NCBI RefSeq assembly: GCF_048595215.1
Contig: NZ_JBMDWJ010000150.1
Location: 1 to 64,000, forward strand
DNA length: 64,000 bases
Direction of reading: 5' to 3'
Source of the DNA: Siphonobacter sp048595215
GTDB taxonomy: Bacteria > Bacteroidota > Bacteroidia > Cytophagales > Spirosomataceae
Below are positions 7,796 through 16,793 of this stretch, piece after piece; positions within the stretch are counted from its first letter, which is position 1; each line of letters begins with the position of its first letter. Position numbers and translations under genes: made by a program. The notes below the pieces were generated by a model. That model worked only from the letters and a program-made list of their open reading frames with translations, ran no database searches and was not told where the DNA came from.

Positions 7796-10700
7796 ATGCA
7801 CAAACGCTTACTATTTTCCATTCTTACGCTTTTCCTGTTCTCGGGTTCGCTGGCGTTCGCTCAGCAAATTCGTGGAAAAGTCACCGTAGAGGGCGATAAC
7901 ACGCCACTGCCGGGTGTCAATGTTTCCCTAAAGGGTACTTCCAGTGGTACCGTCACCAATGCTAATGGGGAATATAGTATCAATCTTACCGCCGGGCGTA
8001 CGGTACTGGTTTTTAGTTACATCGGTTACGTAAATCAGGAAGTTGACGCCAACGGCCGTAGCACCGTAGACGTGACGTTGAAAGCCGACAACAAACAGTT
8101 TAATGAAGTCGTTGTCACCGCTTTGGGTATTAGCCGGGATAAGAAGGCGTTAGGCTACGCTGCTCAGGGCGTCGGTTCGGAGGAACTGGTCCAGAACCAC
8201 CAGCCTAACCTCGTGAATGCGTTACAGGGAAAAGTGGCCGGGGTTACGATTTCGAGTACGGGCGGTGCACCCGGTCAGGGGGCTCGTATTTTGATTCGCG
8301 GGATTAACTCCATTGACGTCAGTCGGGATAATCAACCTTTGTTCGTGATTGATGGGGTCCTGCTGGACAACTCCACCTCTACGCTGGGAAATGATGCCGC
8401 GGGTCGTGGCATGAGCAACCGGGCCGCCGATGTGAACCCCGAGGACATTGAAACGATCAACATCCTGAAAGGGGGAGCGGCCACGGCTTTGTACGGCTTA
8501 CGTGGGGCCAATGGCGTGGTCGTCATTACAACGAAATCAGGCAAAGCCGGATCTCTACGGGCCAACTACAGCGGCACCTACGGTTTTGAAAATGTAAATA
8601 AATACCCGGACGTACAGGATAAGTACACCATTGGCTGGCAGGGTCAGTACGATCCGAACAGCTTCTGGCCCTCCTGGGGACCGACGGTTGAGGAAGCCCG
8701 GAAAATTGATCCAACGCATCCGGCTAAGCTCTACAATCACTTTAAGGATGCGTACCGCACGGGTCAACAGTTTCAGAATAACCTTTCGTTTTCGGGCGGT
8801 ACGGACAAAATCAACTTCCTTTCCTCGATCTCGCACCTGAATCAGCAGGGCGTTATTCCCTTCACCAACTACGAAAAGCTTTCGCTACGACTCAATAGCA
8901 ATATCAAATTCAGCGATAAGTTCACGACGGGTGTGAACCTGAATTTCATCAATTCCGGGGGCGATCGCTACAATGCCGGTCGGTACAACGAAACCTTGAG
9001 TTACTGGTCACCCCGCTACGACGTCCGCGATTATCTGACGCCCGACGGAACCATGAAGGCTTACTCAGGTGATAATGCCAACCCGATGTATAACGCGATG
9101 ACGAATAAATTCCGGGACAACGTCAATCGTCTCATTGGCGGGGTAAATTTCATGTATGCCCCCCTTTCCTGGCTGACGTTTACGTACCGGGCTGGTTTGG
9201 ATACCTATTCGGAAGACCGGCTCCAAACGGCTCCGGGACCCAAAGGCATTGCGGGTGAATACATTTCCGGAGATAATGACCTGGGCTTTGTTTATCAGTA
9301 CCATACCAATTTCCGGGCCATTACGTCTACGTTTGCCGCCAGTGCTACCCACAAATTTGGCGACCTGAATACGACACTCCGCCTAGGACACGATTTGTAC
9401 GACCGTCGCATTCGCAGCTTTGGAGCGGAAGGTACGGAGCTGACCGTTTACGATTACTTTGATTTGCGGAATGCTAAAACCATCGTTCCGGTGCAATCGG
9501 CCGAAGATTACCGCCTGATGGGTCTTTTCGGGGAATTAACGTTCGATTACAAGGATTACCTGTTTTTGACCCTGACGGGCCGGAATGACATGACGTCTTC
9601 CCTGCAATCACCCAACAACTCGTTTTTCTATCCTTCGGCCAGCTTGGGTTACGTGTTCTCCCAACACATTAAACTACCCGAGGTACTGAGCATGGGTAAA
9701 CTCCGGGCCTCGTACGCTAAGATTGGGAAAGACGCCGCTCCGTATTCGACTGCTACGGGTTATTCTTCCTACCAAAGCCTGCCTTCGGGCCTAACGGGCT
9801 TCACGCGTGGGGCTTTGCTGGGCAACCCGAACCTGCGTCCGGAATTTACCGATACCTATGAAGCGGGTCTGGAACTGGGCTTCCTCAATAACCGCCTGGG
9901 ACTGGATTTCACGTATTATAACTCGCTGAGCAAAGATCAGATTATTCAAGTGAATGTCTCTTCCGGTACGGGTTATGTACGGGCGGCTATTAACTCCGGA
10001 GAAATGCGGAATCGGGGCGTTGAATTGATTTTACGGGCTACGCCCATCAAGACCAGCAAGTTCAACTGGGACATCAACCTGAATTTCTCGGCTAACCGGA
10101 ACAAGATTGAAAGCATTCGGCAGGATTTGACTGAAATCAGTTACGCTTCCGAATTCGGTTACGCGAACTCAACTGTAACGATGAAACTCGTTCCCGGCCT
10201 AGCCTACGGTAACCTCTACGGAAGAGCCTACCAGCGGTACTACCCCACCACTGGAGAAGAACAACCAGCGGTACTGGATCGGGATCGGCCCATTGTAATT
10301 GGAGCCAATGGCTTCCCGGTGATTGGTACGGCTCAGAAGCTGCTGGGAAATACACAACCCAAATGGCTGGGCGGTTTGAACAACACGCTGCGTTACGGCA
10401 ACTTCACGTTTACGGCCCTCTTCGATGCTCGCGTCGGTCAGGATCGCTATAACCAAATGGGCAACTTCTTCTCGGCGTTTGGCATCGCCAAATACACCGA
10501 AGATCGCAACGATACCAAGGTATTCGAGGGGGTTTTGGCTAATGGCACACCCAATACCAAAGCCGTTTGGCTCGGTCAGGGCGTTGGTCCGGATGGCTTT
10601 AACTACGGGAATGGCTTCTACCGGAATGTCCACCGGGGCGTTTCAGAGCTGTTCATCGAGGATGCTTCCTGGGTACGTCTGCGTTCGGCGAGTTTATCGT

Positions 10701-10909
10701 ATTCCATTCCTTATTCCTGGATTAAATCGTCCATCGTGAAGAACGCCCGCCTCAGCGTAACGGGCAATAACCTGTGGCTGTGGACCAAGTACACGGGCTT
10801 TGATCCCGAGGCTTCGACCACCAACAGCGGTAGCAACGTAGACGGCTTTTCGGGCTTTAGCTACCCAGCCGTGCGTAGTTTCCTGTTTTCTCTGAATGTA
10901 GGTTTTTAA
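7796..10909 (+). CDS. SusC/RagA family TonB-linked outer-membrane transporter
   Basis: The 1037-aa transporter imports oligosaccharides or other nutrients captured by its SusD partner. Signal peptide residues 1-22 end at FAQ. A carboxypeptidase-regulatory-like domain covers about 24-105. Then come the SusC signature NEVVVTALG, LQGKVAGV and the plug motif PLFVIDGVLLDN. The long barrel ends in a strand with terminal F. It has no STN domain, unlike the second SusC at 49766-53104, so it does not itself signal to a FecR. The SusD gene follows after 7 bp. No glycoside hydrolase is nearby, so the substrate cannot be inferred. Confidence 0.93.
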   Translation: MHKRLLFSILTLFLFSGSLAFAQQIRGKVTVEGDNTPLPGVNVSLKGTSSGTVTNANGEYSINLTAGRTVLVFSYIGYVNQEVDANGRSTVDVTLKADNKQFNEVVVTALGISRDKKALGYAAQGVGSEELVQNHQPNLVNALQGKVAGVTISSTGGAPGQGARILIRGINSIDVSRDNQPLFVIDGVLLDNSTSTLGNDAAGRGMSNRAADVNPEDIETINILKGGAATALYGLRGANGVVVITTKSGKAGSLRANYSGTYGFENVNKYPDVQDKYTIGWQGQYDPNSFWPSWGPTVEEARKIDPTHPAKLYNHFKDAYRTGQQFQNNLSFSGGTDKINFLSSISHLNQQGVIPFTNYEKLSLRLNSNIKFSDKFTTGVNLNFINSGGDRYNAGRYNETLSYWSPRYDVRDYLTPDGTMKAYSGDNANPMYNAMTNKFRDNVNRLIGGVNFMYAPLSWLTFTYRAGLDTYSEDRLQTAPGPKGIAGEYISGDNDLGFVYQYHTNFRAITSTFAASATHKFGDLNTTLRLGHDLYDRRIRSFGAEGTELTVYDYFDLRNAKTIVPVQSAEDYRLMGLFGELTFDYKDYLFLTLTGRNDMTSSLQSPNNSFFYPSASLGYVFSQHIKLPEVLSMGKLRASYAKIGKDAAPYSTATGYSSYQSLPSGLTGFTRGALLGNPNLRPEFTDTYEAGLELGFLNNRLGLDFTYYNSLSKDQIIQVNVSSGTGYVRAAINSGEMRNRGVELILRATPIKTSKFNWDINLNFSANRNKIESIRQDLTEISYASEFGYANSTVTMKLVPGLAYGNLYGRAYQRYYPTTGEEQPAVLDRDRPIVIGANGFPVIGTAQKLLGNTQPKWLGGLNNTLRYGNFTFTALFDARVGQDRYNQMGNFFSAFGIAKYTEDRNDTKVFEGVLANGTPNTKAVWLGQGVGPDGFNYGNGFYRNVHRGVSELFIEDASWVRLRSASLSYSIPYSWIKSSIVKNARLSVTGNNLWLWTKYTGFDPEASTTNSGSNVDGFSGFSYPAVRSFLFSLNVGF

Positions 10910-10916
10910 TGATTTG

Positions 10917-12344
10917 ATGGACATGAAAAGCACTTTGAAACGATATACCCTTTTAGCACTGACCACCCTGGGCTTAACGACGCTTTCGGGTTGTAAGGAT
11001 TACTTTGACTTAAACGATAACCCCAACCTGATTTCCAATCCACCGCTGGCCTCCCTGCTTTCGACGGCAACGCAGAAAACGGGCCTGAACTCCCAGCGGG
11101 TGGGCGGAATCACTTCGTATTTCGTGCAGTACCTGGCCAGTCCTAGTACGGCCAGTCCCACGGACACGTATCAGGTAACCGATTACACCGGAACCTGGGA
11201 TGCAGTTTATTTCGGTATGGCCGATTTAAGTGATCTCAAACGAATGGCTCAGGAACAGGGGGCTTCGGAATACGTAGGAGCCGCCGATGTGATGCTTTGC
11301 TATCACTTAACGCTGATCCACGATTTATTTGGGAATGCTCCTTTTTCGGACGCGTTTGCTGGTACTACGCTTACGCCTAAGTACGACAAAGCGGAAGATA
11401 TTTACGCCGCTGCTCTGAATCTGGTCAATGAGGGGATTACGGAACTGAGTAAAACCGATTCCCGCGTAAAACTGGCGGCGGCCAACGATCTTATTCACAA
11501 AGGCAACACGGCCGCCTGGATTAAAACGGCCTACGCCCTAAAGGCTCGCCTGCTAACTAAAGTATCTAAAACGAGTGCTTACAAGCCCGCCGATGTATTG
11601 GCTGCGGTGGAAAAGTCGTATACGTCGAACGCCGATGATGCTCAAATGGCCAGCTTTCAACTCCGGAACCCTTGGGCTCAGGTAGCCCGCGATAACGCGA
11701 ACTTGCTACTCGACGGCTGGTTGTCGGAGCAGCTCATCGATCAGTTGAATGGTACGACGTACGGTTTGTTCGATCCCCGCGTAGAGAAGATCACGGATAA
11801 AACGGTAAATGGCGTCTACAAGGGCACCATCAACGGACAGGGTAACATTGGAGCCGCCAACACGATCAAGGATGAAAGCTACATTACGCTGAATTCGCCC
11901 CTAACGGGTGATGCTTCGCCCCTGCTGATTGCGACCTTCGCCGAACTCAAATTCATTGAAGCCGAAGCAGCTTTCCGAAGTGGGGATAAAACGCGGGCCT
12001 ACGCGGCGTACCTATCGGGTATTCAGGCGAACATGGATAAACTGGGCGTAGCTTCAGCCGCCAGCCAGACGTATCTATCGAACGCTACCGTAGCCGTGGG
12101 ATCTCAAAATCTAACGCTCGATCTGATTTTCAAAGAAAAGTACGTAGTCACGTACCTCAATCCCGAAGCCTGGAATGACGCCCGCCGTTACGATTACAAA
12201 TACAAAAACTTTACGTTACCCCTGAATGCGGCTCTGCCTACGTTCATTCGCCGGGTAGCGTACCCGAACGGTGAACAGGCGAAAAATACTTCCAACGTTC
12301 CAACGGAAGTACCTTTGTCTACGCCGCTTTGGTGGGATAAATAA
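10917..12344 (+). CDS. SusD/RagB-like nutrient-binding lipoprotein (SusD-like_2 type)
   Basis: This surface lipoprotein of about 475 aa caps the SusC barrel and binds the ligand. The lipobox is LSGC, with cysteine at about residue 25. The following segment, with repeated NPN and an early TATQKTGLNSQRVGG, matches the SusD-like_2 branch rather than classical SusD. TPR-like helices and a typical EKYV..NPEAWNDARRYDYK region near the C-terminus support the family. TTG at 10914, ATG at 10917 and ATG at 10923 are all possible starts; 10917 or 10923 is most likely. It is co-transcribed with SusC. Confidence 0.9.
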   Translation: MDMKSTLKRYTLLALTTLGLTTLSGCKDYFDLNDNPNLISNPPLASLLSTATQKTGLNSQRVGGITSYFVQYLASPSTASPTDTYQVTDYTGTWDAVYFGMADLSDLKRMAQEQGASEYVGAADVMLCYHLTLIHDLFGNAPFSDAFAGTTLTPKYDKAEDIYAAALNLVNEGITELSKTDSRVKLAAANDLIHKGNTAAWIKTAYALKARLLTKVSKTSAYKPADVLAAVEKSYTSNADDAQMASFQLRNPWAQVARDNANLLLDGWLSEQLIDQLNGTTYGLFDPRVEKITDKTVNGVYKGTINGQGNIGAANTIKDESYITLNSPLTGDASPLLIATFAELKFIEAEAAFRSGDKTRAYAAYLSGIQANMDKLGVASAASQTYLSNATVAVGSQNLTLDLIFKEKYVVTYLNPEAWNDARRYDYKYKNFTLPLNAALPTFIRRVAYPNGEQAKNTSNVPTEVPLSTPLWWDK

Positions 12345-12367
12345 GCCTACGAACTACGTTTTATCAG

Positions 12368-12396
12368 AAAAGGCGACCTCACGGGGTCGCCTTTTT
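12368..12396. terminator. Intrinsic terminator after the first SusC/SusD pair
   Basis: AAAAGGCGACC pairs with GGTCGCCTTTT around a 5-nt loop, with a following T-run. It lies between the plus-strand SusD and the minus-strand MuiA-like gene and may act both ways. Confidence 0.85.
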
Positions 12397-12501
12397 CATT
12401 GCAAGATCGTATGCTATTTACAGGCCTTCATGAGTACTTCTTTGCCGCTCCTAAGAAACGATACTTTTTCTGAGGGGAACGAAGGGCTTTACGGTCAGGC
12501 C

Positions 12502-14388
12502 TTACTCTAAAAGGGAAGCCGTTGCCTTAGGCGATCGAATGGTATACGAAAACGGTGCACTTTGGGCTTCGCCGGGTTTCAGATTCCATCGCCAGTGGAA
12601 AATACCCGTCTCGTGATTCACTTCGGCTCCGCTGGCCTGACGATCGAGGATTTCAATCTCTTTCATTTTTGAAATGGGAAACTGATCGTATACCACCAGC
12701 GAGATGGGTTGGCGACGGGTGTTGCGTACGCTGATTTCGTACCGGCGTTCCTCGGACTGTGTACTACCCAGGAAGGATTTCTTCGTGAATTCCTTCTTCT
12801 TGATTCGCTGTACCTGGACCGCTTTGTCGCGTCCCAGTGACAAGCGAAGGGTATCACCCGTATTTTCCAGATTCAGCGTTGATTTTCCTACGTAATTGCC
12901 TTCCAGGAACAACTGAATATCACCATTTAATAAACCGTATTGTTCCCAGTTGGGAATCTGAGCGGTAAGGAATACGTCGGCATTGAGTTTAGGTACGGCA
13001 CTGTATTCGTACAGAGCCGGTAATTCTACCTGCTTCACCTCTACGGCGTATACTTTTCCATCCGATGGAATGGTATAGGGCATTTTAATGTCGTAGGTGA
13101 AACTGGTGGGAGCTTCTTTTTCATTCAGTTCCAAGGGCACACCGGCTACTTTTCCCTGTAAAGATTGGACAGCTCCCGTTACAGTCTGTCTACGTTGCGT
13201 ACTCTGCCCTACGACCACTACTTCATTCAAAACCTGTTGGTCTGCTTCCAGTTGCACATCCAGTATTTCCGAGAAGAAGGGTTTTCGTTGGGATCGAAAG
13301 CCAATCCCAGCAAAGAAGAGTTGGGTTGCATTTTGCGGCAGTTTCGGTGGGATGCTCAAACGATAGAAGCCATTTTCATCCGTCAGCGTACCTAAACTCG
13401 TTCCCGATAACGTCACGGAAGCGTTAGCAATCGCCATTCCCGCCACGTCGGTCACTTTACCAGAAACCTGCGTAACCGTGGGATTGTACGTTTGACTGAT
13501 GGGAGAGTTCAGTTCAGGATAGTAATTCGTCTGGCCCGTCACCCAAGGCTTAAGCATAGATTGCGTCGCCCGTTGCCGGGGATCTGCGTTGGAAAGACTT
13601 AGCTGGATTTGTTTCCAATCTTCGCCCGTGTACTGAAACACCTGAGCTTTGTAACCCATTTGCAGGGGTTTCGTCAGATCATTGACTCGAGCGTCGTAAC
13701 TAGGAATCCAGCCCGCGTCGGCGACAAAATAGGTAAGGGTAAATTGAGCTTGTGCGATGGGTTGTGGACTGGAAATAGTAAGCCATACTTCCCCTACCTG
13801 CTGATCCGTATCCGTATTGACGCGGGTTTGTTCACTGTTAAGGGTCTTGAGTTCGTCGTTATACTGATTGATTTTACGTTCCAGTTCGAGTTGCTTCGTT
13901 AGTACTTCCGTTAGGCGAGTTCGCTGGAAATCCGCCGCTTCTTTGATCTCACTGGCTTTGAGCGTTTGTACTTTCCCACCCAATTCCTGATTCTTCAGTA
14001 AAAGAGTTTCTTCCTGTTTATAGACTTGCAGCAGCTTTTGTTCCAACTGAATTTTAGCTTCGATCTCGGTCCGGCGTTTATCAAACTGCTTCGTTTTCTC
14101 CAACCGCGATACGCCTTCGTCGGCGTAGCTCTGCTGAGCCTGTACGGACAGCACCGTAAAATTCCCCTCCCCTCGTAGCTGGAGGCTCTGCTTATCGAGT
14201 TTAGGGGATAGGTTTTTGAAATACAGTTCCGTTCGGCCAGCGGGCAAAGCCGTTTGAGCGGATCGCTGAATCTGAGCACCGTTTAGGAAAACCGTTACTT
14301 TTTCGAGTTTGGAAGTCAGCGGTATAGGCGTAGGTTCCGCTAGGGCTACAAAGGAGCTAAAGAGTAGGAAAAACAGCGTTCGCTTCAT
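12502..14388 (-). CDS. MuiA-like DUF4139 protein with an inserted carboxypeptidase-regulatory-like domain
   Basis: The 628-aa exported protein resembles the mucoidy inhibitor A family; its function is poorly known. The ATG at 14388 opens the signal peptide MKRTLFFLLFSSFVALA, so the upstream ATG at 14409 is less likely. The DUF4140-like N-domain (about 27-90) has TVFLNGAQIQRSA. A long coiled coil covers about 90-190, and the DUF4139 domain occupies the rest. About residues 308-425 (roughly 13125-13470) are an insert: a carboxypeptidase-regulatory-like fold followed by NEVVVVG and LQGKVAGV, motifs normally found at the start of SusC transporters. No plug or barrel follows, and the reading frame continues into DUF4139. 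Confidence 0.85.
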   Translation of the reverse strand: MKRTLFFLLFSSFVALAEPTPIPLTSKLEKVTVFLNGAQIQRSAQTALPAGRTELYFKNLSPKLDKQSLQLRGEGNFTVLSVQAQQSYADEGVSRLEKTKQFDKRRTEIEAKIQLEQKLLQVYKQEETLLLKNQELGGKVQTLKASEIKEAADFQRTRLTEVLTKQLELERKINQYNDELKTLNSEQTRVNTDTDQQVGEVWLTISSPQPIAQAQFTLTYFVADAGWIPSYDARVNDLTKPLQMGYKAQVFQYTGEDWKQIQLSLSNADPRQRATQSMLKPWVTGQTNYYPELNSPISQTYNPTVTQVSGKVTDVAGMAIANASVTLSGTSLGTLTDENGFYRLSIPPKLPQNATQLFFAGIGFRSQRKPFFSEILDVQLEADQQVLNEVVVVGQSTQRRQTVTGAVQSLQGKVAGVPLELNEKEAPTSFTYDIKMPYTIPSDGKVYAVEVKQVELPALYEYSAVPKLNADVFLTAQIPNWEQYGLLNGDIQLFLEGNYVGKSTLNLENTGDTLRLSLGRDKAVQVQRIKKKEFTKKSFLGSTQSEERRYEISVRNTRRQPISLVVYDQFPISKMKEIEILDRQASGAEVNHETGIFHWRWNLKPGEAQSAPFSYTIRSPKATASLLE

Positions 14389-14485
14389 CGGGAAAGGGTT
14401 AAGATTCAATCTTTGGATGCAGCAGCGACTTCAATTCCACACGTATACTGAAATTTTTTCTTTTAAATTTTCTGACGATCCAAAG

Positions 14486-14520
14486 AAAAAGCCCACTGAA
14501 TAGCTGTCAGCGGGCTTTTT
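14486..14520 (-). terminator. Intrinsic terminator after the S74 surface-protein gene
   Basis: 14486-14499 pairs with 14507-14520 (one mismatch), with T-rich flanks on both strands. It lies 26 bp beyond the stop of the minus-strand gene at 14546. Confidence 0.8.
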
Positions 14521-14545
14521 ATGTATTCAACAAGAAACCTTTCAA

Positions 14546-16024
14546 TTACTGCTTGGCATAGCCACGAAGCTGTTTTTTCACCCAATCCATATCCGATTGC
14601 AGCGAAGCGGTCTCTTTCTGAAGATTCTCGTTAGTCGCCCGAAGTTTTGCATTTTCGGCTTTCAGCTGATTCACCTCTTCGATGAGTGCTTTAATCGCAA
14701 TCAGGTTGACGCCATCAAAATCGGCCTGATTGATGGATTTATCTTCGCCAATCGTTCCCACGTCATCCTTACCAAAGGCCGCGTAGAAATCCTGAGCCAT
14801 GGGGCCGTAGTGACGGTACTGCTTGGCATCCTGACCTTTGTAGTTCCAGGAACCGAGTCGCATCTGACTGATTTTTTTCAGGAACGAAGCACCATCGGCC
14901 GCACGGAAGTTTTCCTTACGGGTCGAATCTGAGATGGTTTGCCAGGCATTGCCATTCGGAAGAACTTGTACGCCTACCGATGCAATGGCATCCGTAAACA
15001 ACTGATAGCCGCCAGCAAAACGGGTCATAAATTGGTTCGGGGCAGTAGTTTGAAGATACGGATTAGAAGTGTTTGAAGAAGAAGCATCGCCTATAATGAC
15101 GCTTCCCCTATTACCTTGCCCCGTACCTACAGCATTACCTAAGGCCATACTTCTTTCACTGGATGCATTTACTGTCCGGCCTATGGCATATGCGTAATTT
15201 CCAGGACTAGTTGCAGTAGAACCTATAGCTACGGAAGACTGGCCTTCAGCAGTTACGAAACGCCCTAAAGCTATCGAATACGGGGTAAACGTTTTAGCAT
15301 AAAAACCCACAGCGAGCGAAGCCTCGCCAAGAGCCGTAGAATTAAGGCCCAAAGCAGTGGAAGCTCGACCAGATGCCAGAGTAGCAGAACCGACAGAAAG
15401 GGCAGCTCGACCATTAGCAATCGTGACTTCTCCTAACGCCGTAGCATAAGCACCACTGGCTTCCGTTCCAAAACCCATGGCTACGGCAGAGCTATCCGTA
15501 GCCTTTACTGAAGTACCCATAGCAATCGCACCGTTAGCGGTAGCTAGTGCTTGCTCGCCCGCAGCCAAAGAAATACGGCCATTGGCTTGGGTATCTTTAC
15601 CCAAAGCGGTGGAATATTCTCCTCGGGCGTAATTAACGTAGCCCAGTGCGACTGAATAATTACCGATTGCACTATTACCCAATCCCATGGCTACCGAAGA
15701 AAGTCCGGAAGCAGTTGATATGGTTCCGAAGGCCGTAGCCCCCTTTGCACTTGCAACGGTATACTCTCCCCCGGCAAAAGAATTTTCTCCTACTTTCTCA
15801 TTACGCCAGCCGTCAGTACCAGCCAAGCCAGCACGAAAAGCACCTTTAGTAGCATACCAAACGAGTTTTTTCCTTACTAAAGAAACCGTGTCATCTCCAA
15901 ATAAAACCGTTTTGCCCGGTGCAACGTGAAAAAAAGCTTGGGGAGAAGAAGTACCGATACCCACTTGGGCGTACGAAGAAAGAGTGGCAGCCAAAAGGCC
16001 CGCCGTAAGTAAAAGGTGTTTCAT
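14546..16024 (-). CDS. Exported YadA-head-like repeat protein with a C-terminal S74 (endosialidase chaperone) domain
   Basis: This 492-aa protein probably forms trimers. The ATG at 16024 starts a signal peptide ending in SYAQ; the upstream extension to 16102 has no such feature. About residues 65-290 are roughly 14-residue repeats built on A-x-G and S-x-A-x-G, as in left-handed YadA-type head beta-rolls. About 375-470 is a peptidase S74 domain. Its SDSTRK motif has Ser and Lys five apart, matching the catalytic dyad of self-cleaving endosialidase chaperones. The last 45 residues form a coiled coil. No phage genes flank it and it has no type IX secretion tail or membrane anchor, so it looks like a surface or secreted fibre rather than a phage tail. 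Confidence 0.85.
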   Translation of the reverse strand: MKHLLLTAGLLAATLSSYAQVGIGTSSPQAFFHVAPGKTVLFGDDTVSLVRKKLVWYATKGAFRAGLAGTDGWRNEKVGENSFAGGEYTVASAKGATAFGTISTASGLSSVAMGLGNSAIGNYSVALGYVNYARGEYSTALGKDTQANGRISLAAGEQALATANGAIAMGTSVKATDSSAVAMGFGTEASGAYATALGEVTIANGRAALSVGSATLASGRASTALGLNSTALGEASLAVGFYAKTFTPYSIALGRFVTAEGQSSVAIGSTATSPGNYAYAIGRTVNASSERSMALGNAVGTGQGNRGSVIIGDASSSNTSNPYLQTTAPNQFMTRFAGGYQLFTDAIASVGVQVLPNGNAWQTISDSTRKENFRAADGASFLKKISQMRLGSWNYKGQDAKQYRHYGPMAQDFYAAFGKDDVGTIGEDKSINQADFDGVNLIAIKALIEEVNQLKAENAKLRATNENLQKETASLQSDMDWVKKQLRGYAKQ

Positions 16025-16204
16025 AGGTGCGTTAGTTAGGTCAAACCCTGGACAATGGGTCCAAATATAGAATAGACGTATACACCTTTTTAGAGTACAC
16101 AAAGAAATATTTTACGAAGCCTTCTTCCAGGAAATTAAGCGTTCCTCAAAGGATTAACCTTTGTTACCCACTATCTTGCCAGCGGCTACCAACGCCCTAT
16201 TGCT

Positions 16205-16780
16205 GTGTTTCTAAAACTATTCCATAAATCCGACGCCGTCCCCAGTGAAACCGAATTGCTTGAGCAGTATCGGCAAACGGGTGATTTGCGGATACTGGGG
16301 CAGTTGTACGAGCCGCACATGGAAATGCTGTACGCCGTTTGTTACAAGTACCTTTCCAGCGAAGACGCCGCCAAAGATGCCGTCATGCAGGTCTTTGAAG
16401 AACTGGTACACAAAGCCCGTACGCACGAGATCAGTAACTGGAAAAGCTGGCTGCATAGCGTAGCCAAGAACTACTGCTTGATGCAATTGCGAAGCCGCAA
16501 AGAATTTGTTGACGCCGAACGTATGGAATCGGAGGACCGTTTGCATCTAGTAGAAGAAGCACCCGAAGAACCGTTGCCTTTGCAGGAACTGGACGATTGT
16601 CTGAAAAAACTCAATCGCGAACAGCAACAAACGGTATCGCTGTTCTTTTTACAAGAAAAAAGCTACCGACAGATTGTCGAGGAAACGGGTTACGAACTCA
16701 ATCAGGTCAAGAGTTATTTACAGAACGGTCGGCGGAATCTTAAACTTTGTATGGAAGCCCAGGTAGAGCGATTTTCCTAG
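16205..16780 (+). CDS. ECF RNA polymerase sigma factor
   Basis: The 191-aa protein directs RNA polymerase to a specific promoter set. Region 2 is at about residues 30-100 (AVCYKYLSSEDAAKDAVMQVFEEL) and region 4 at about 125-180 (LNREQQQTVSLFFLQ, then SYRQIVEETGY). The frame opens with GTG at 16205; no ATG precedes the conserved region. It is followed after 13 bp by its probable anti-sigma partner. It is not associated with a TonB receptor, unlike the FecI-type factor at 54512-55117. Confidence 0.88.
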   Translation: MFLKLFHKSDAVPSETELLEQYRQTGDLRILGQLYEPHMEMLYAVCYKYLSSEDAAKDAVMQVFEELVHKARTHEISNWKSWLHSVAKNYCLMQLRSRKEFVDAERMESEDRLHLVEEAPEEPLPLQELDDCLKKLNREQQQTVSLFFLQEKSYRQIVEETGYELNQVKSYLQNGRRNLKLCMEAQVERFS

Positions 16781-16793
16781 TACCTAATCAAGC

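Noticed and set aside
14600..15900. Repetitive DNA considered as a tandem repeat or CRISPR-like array
   Set aside because: It codes for YadA-type 14-residue protein repeats; the DNA copies differ and there are no spacers.
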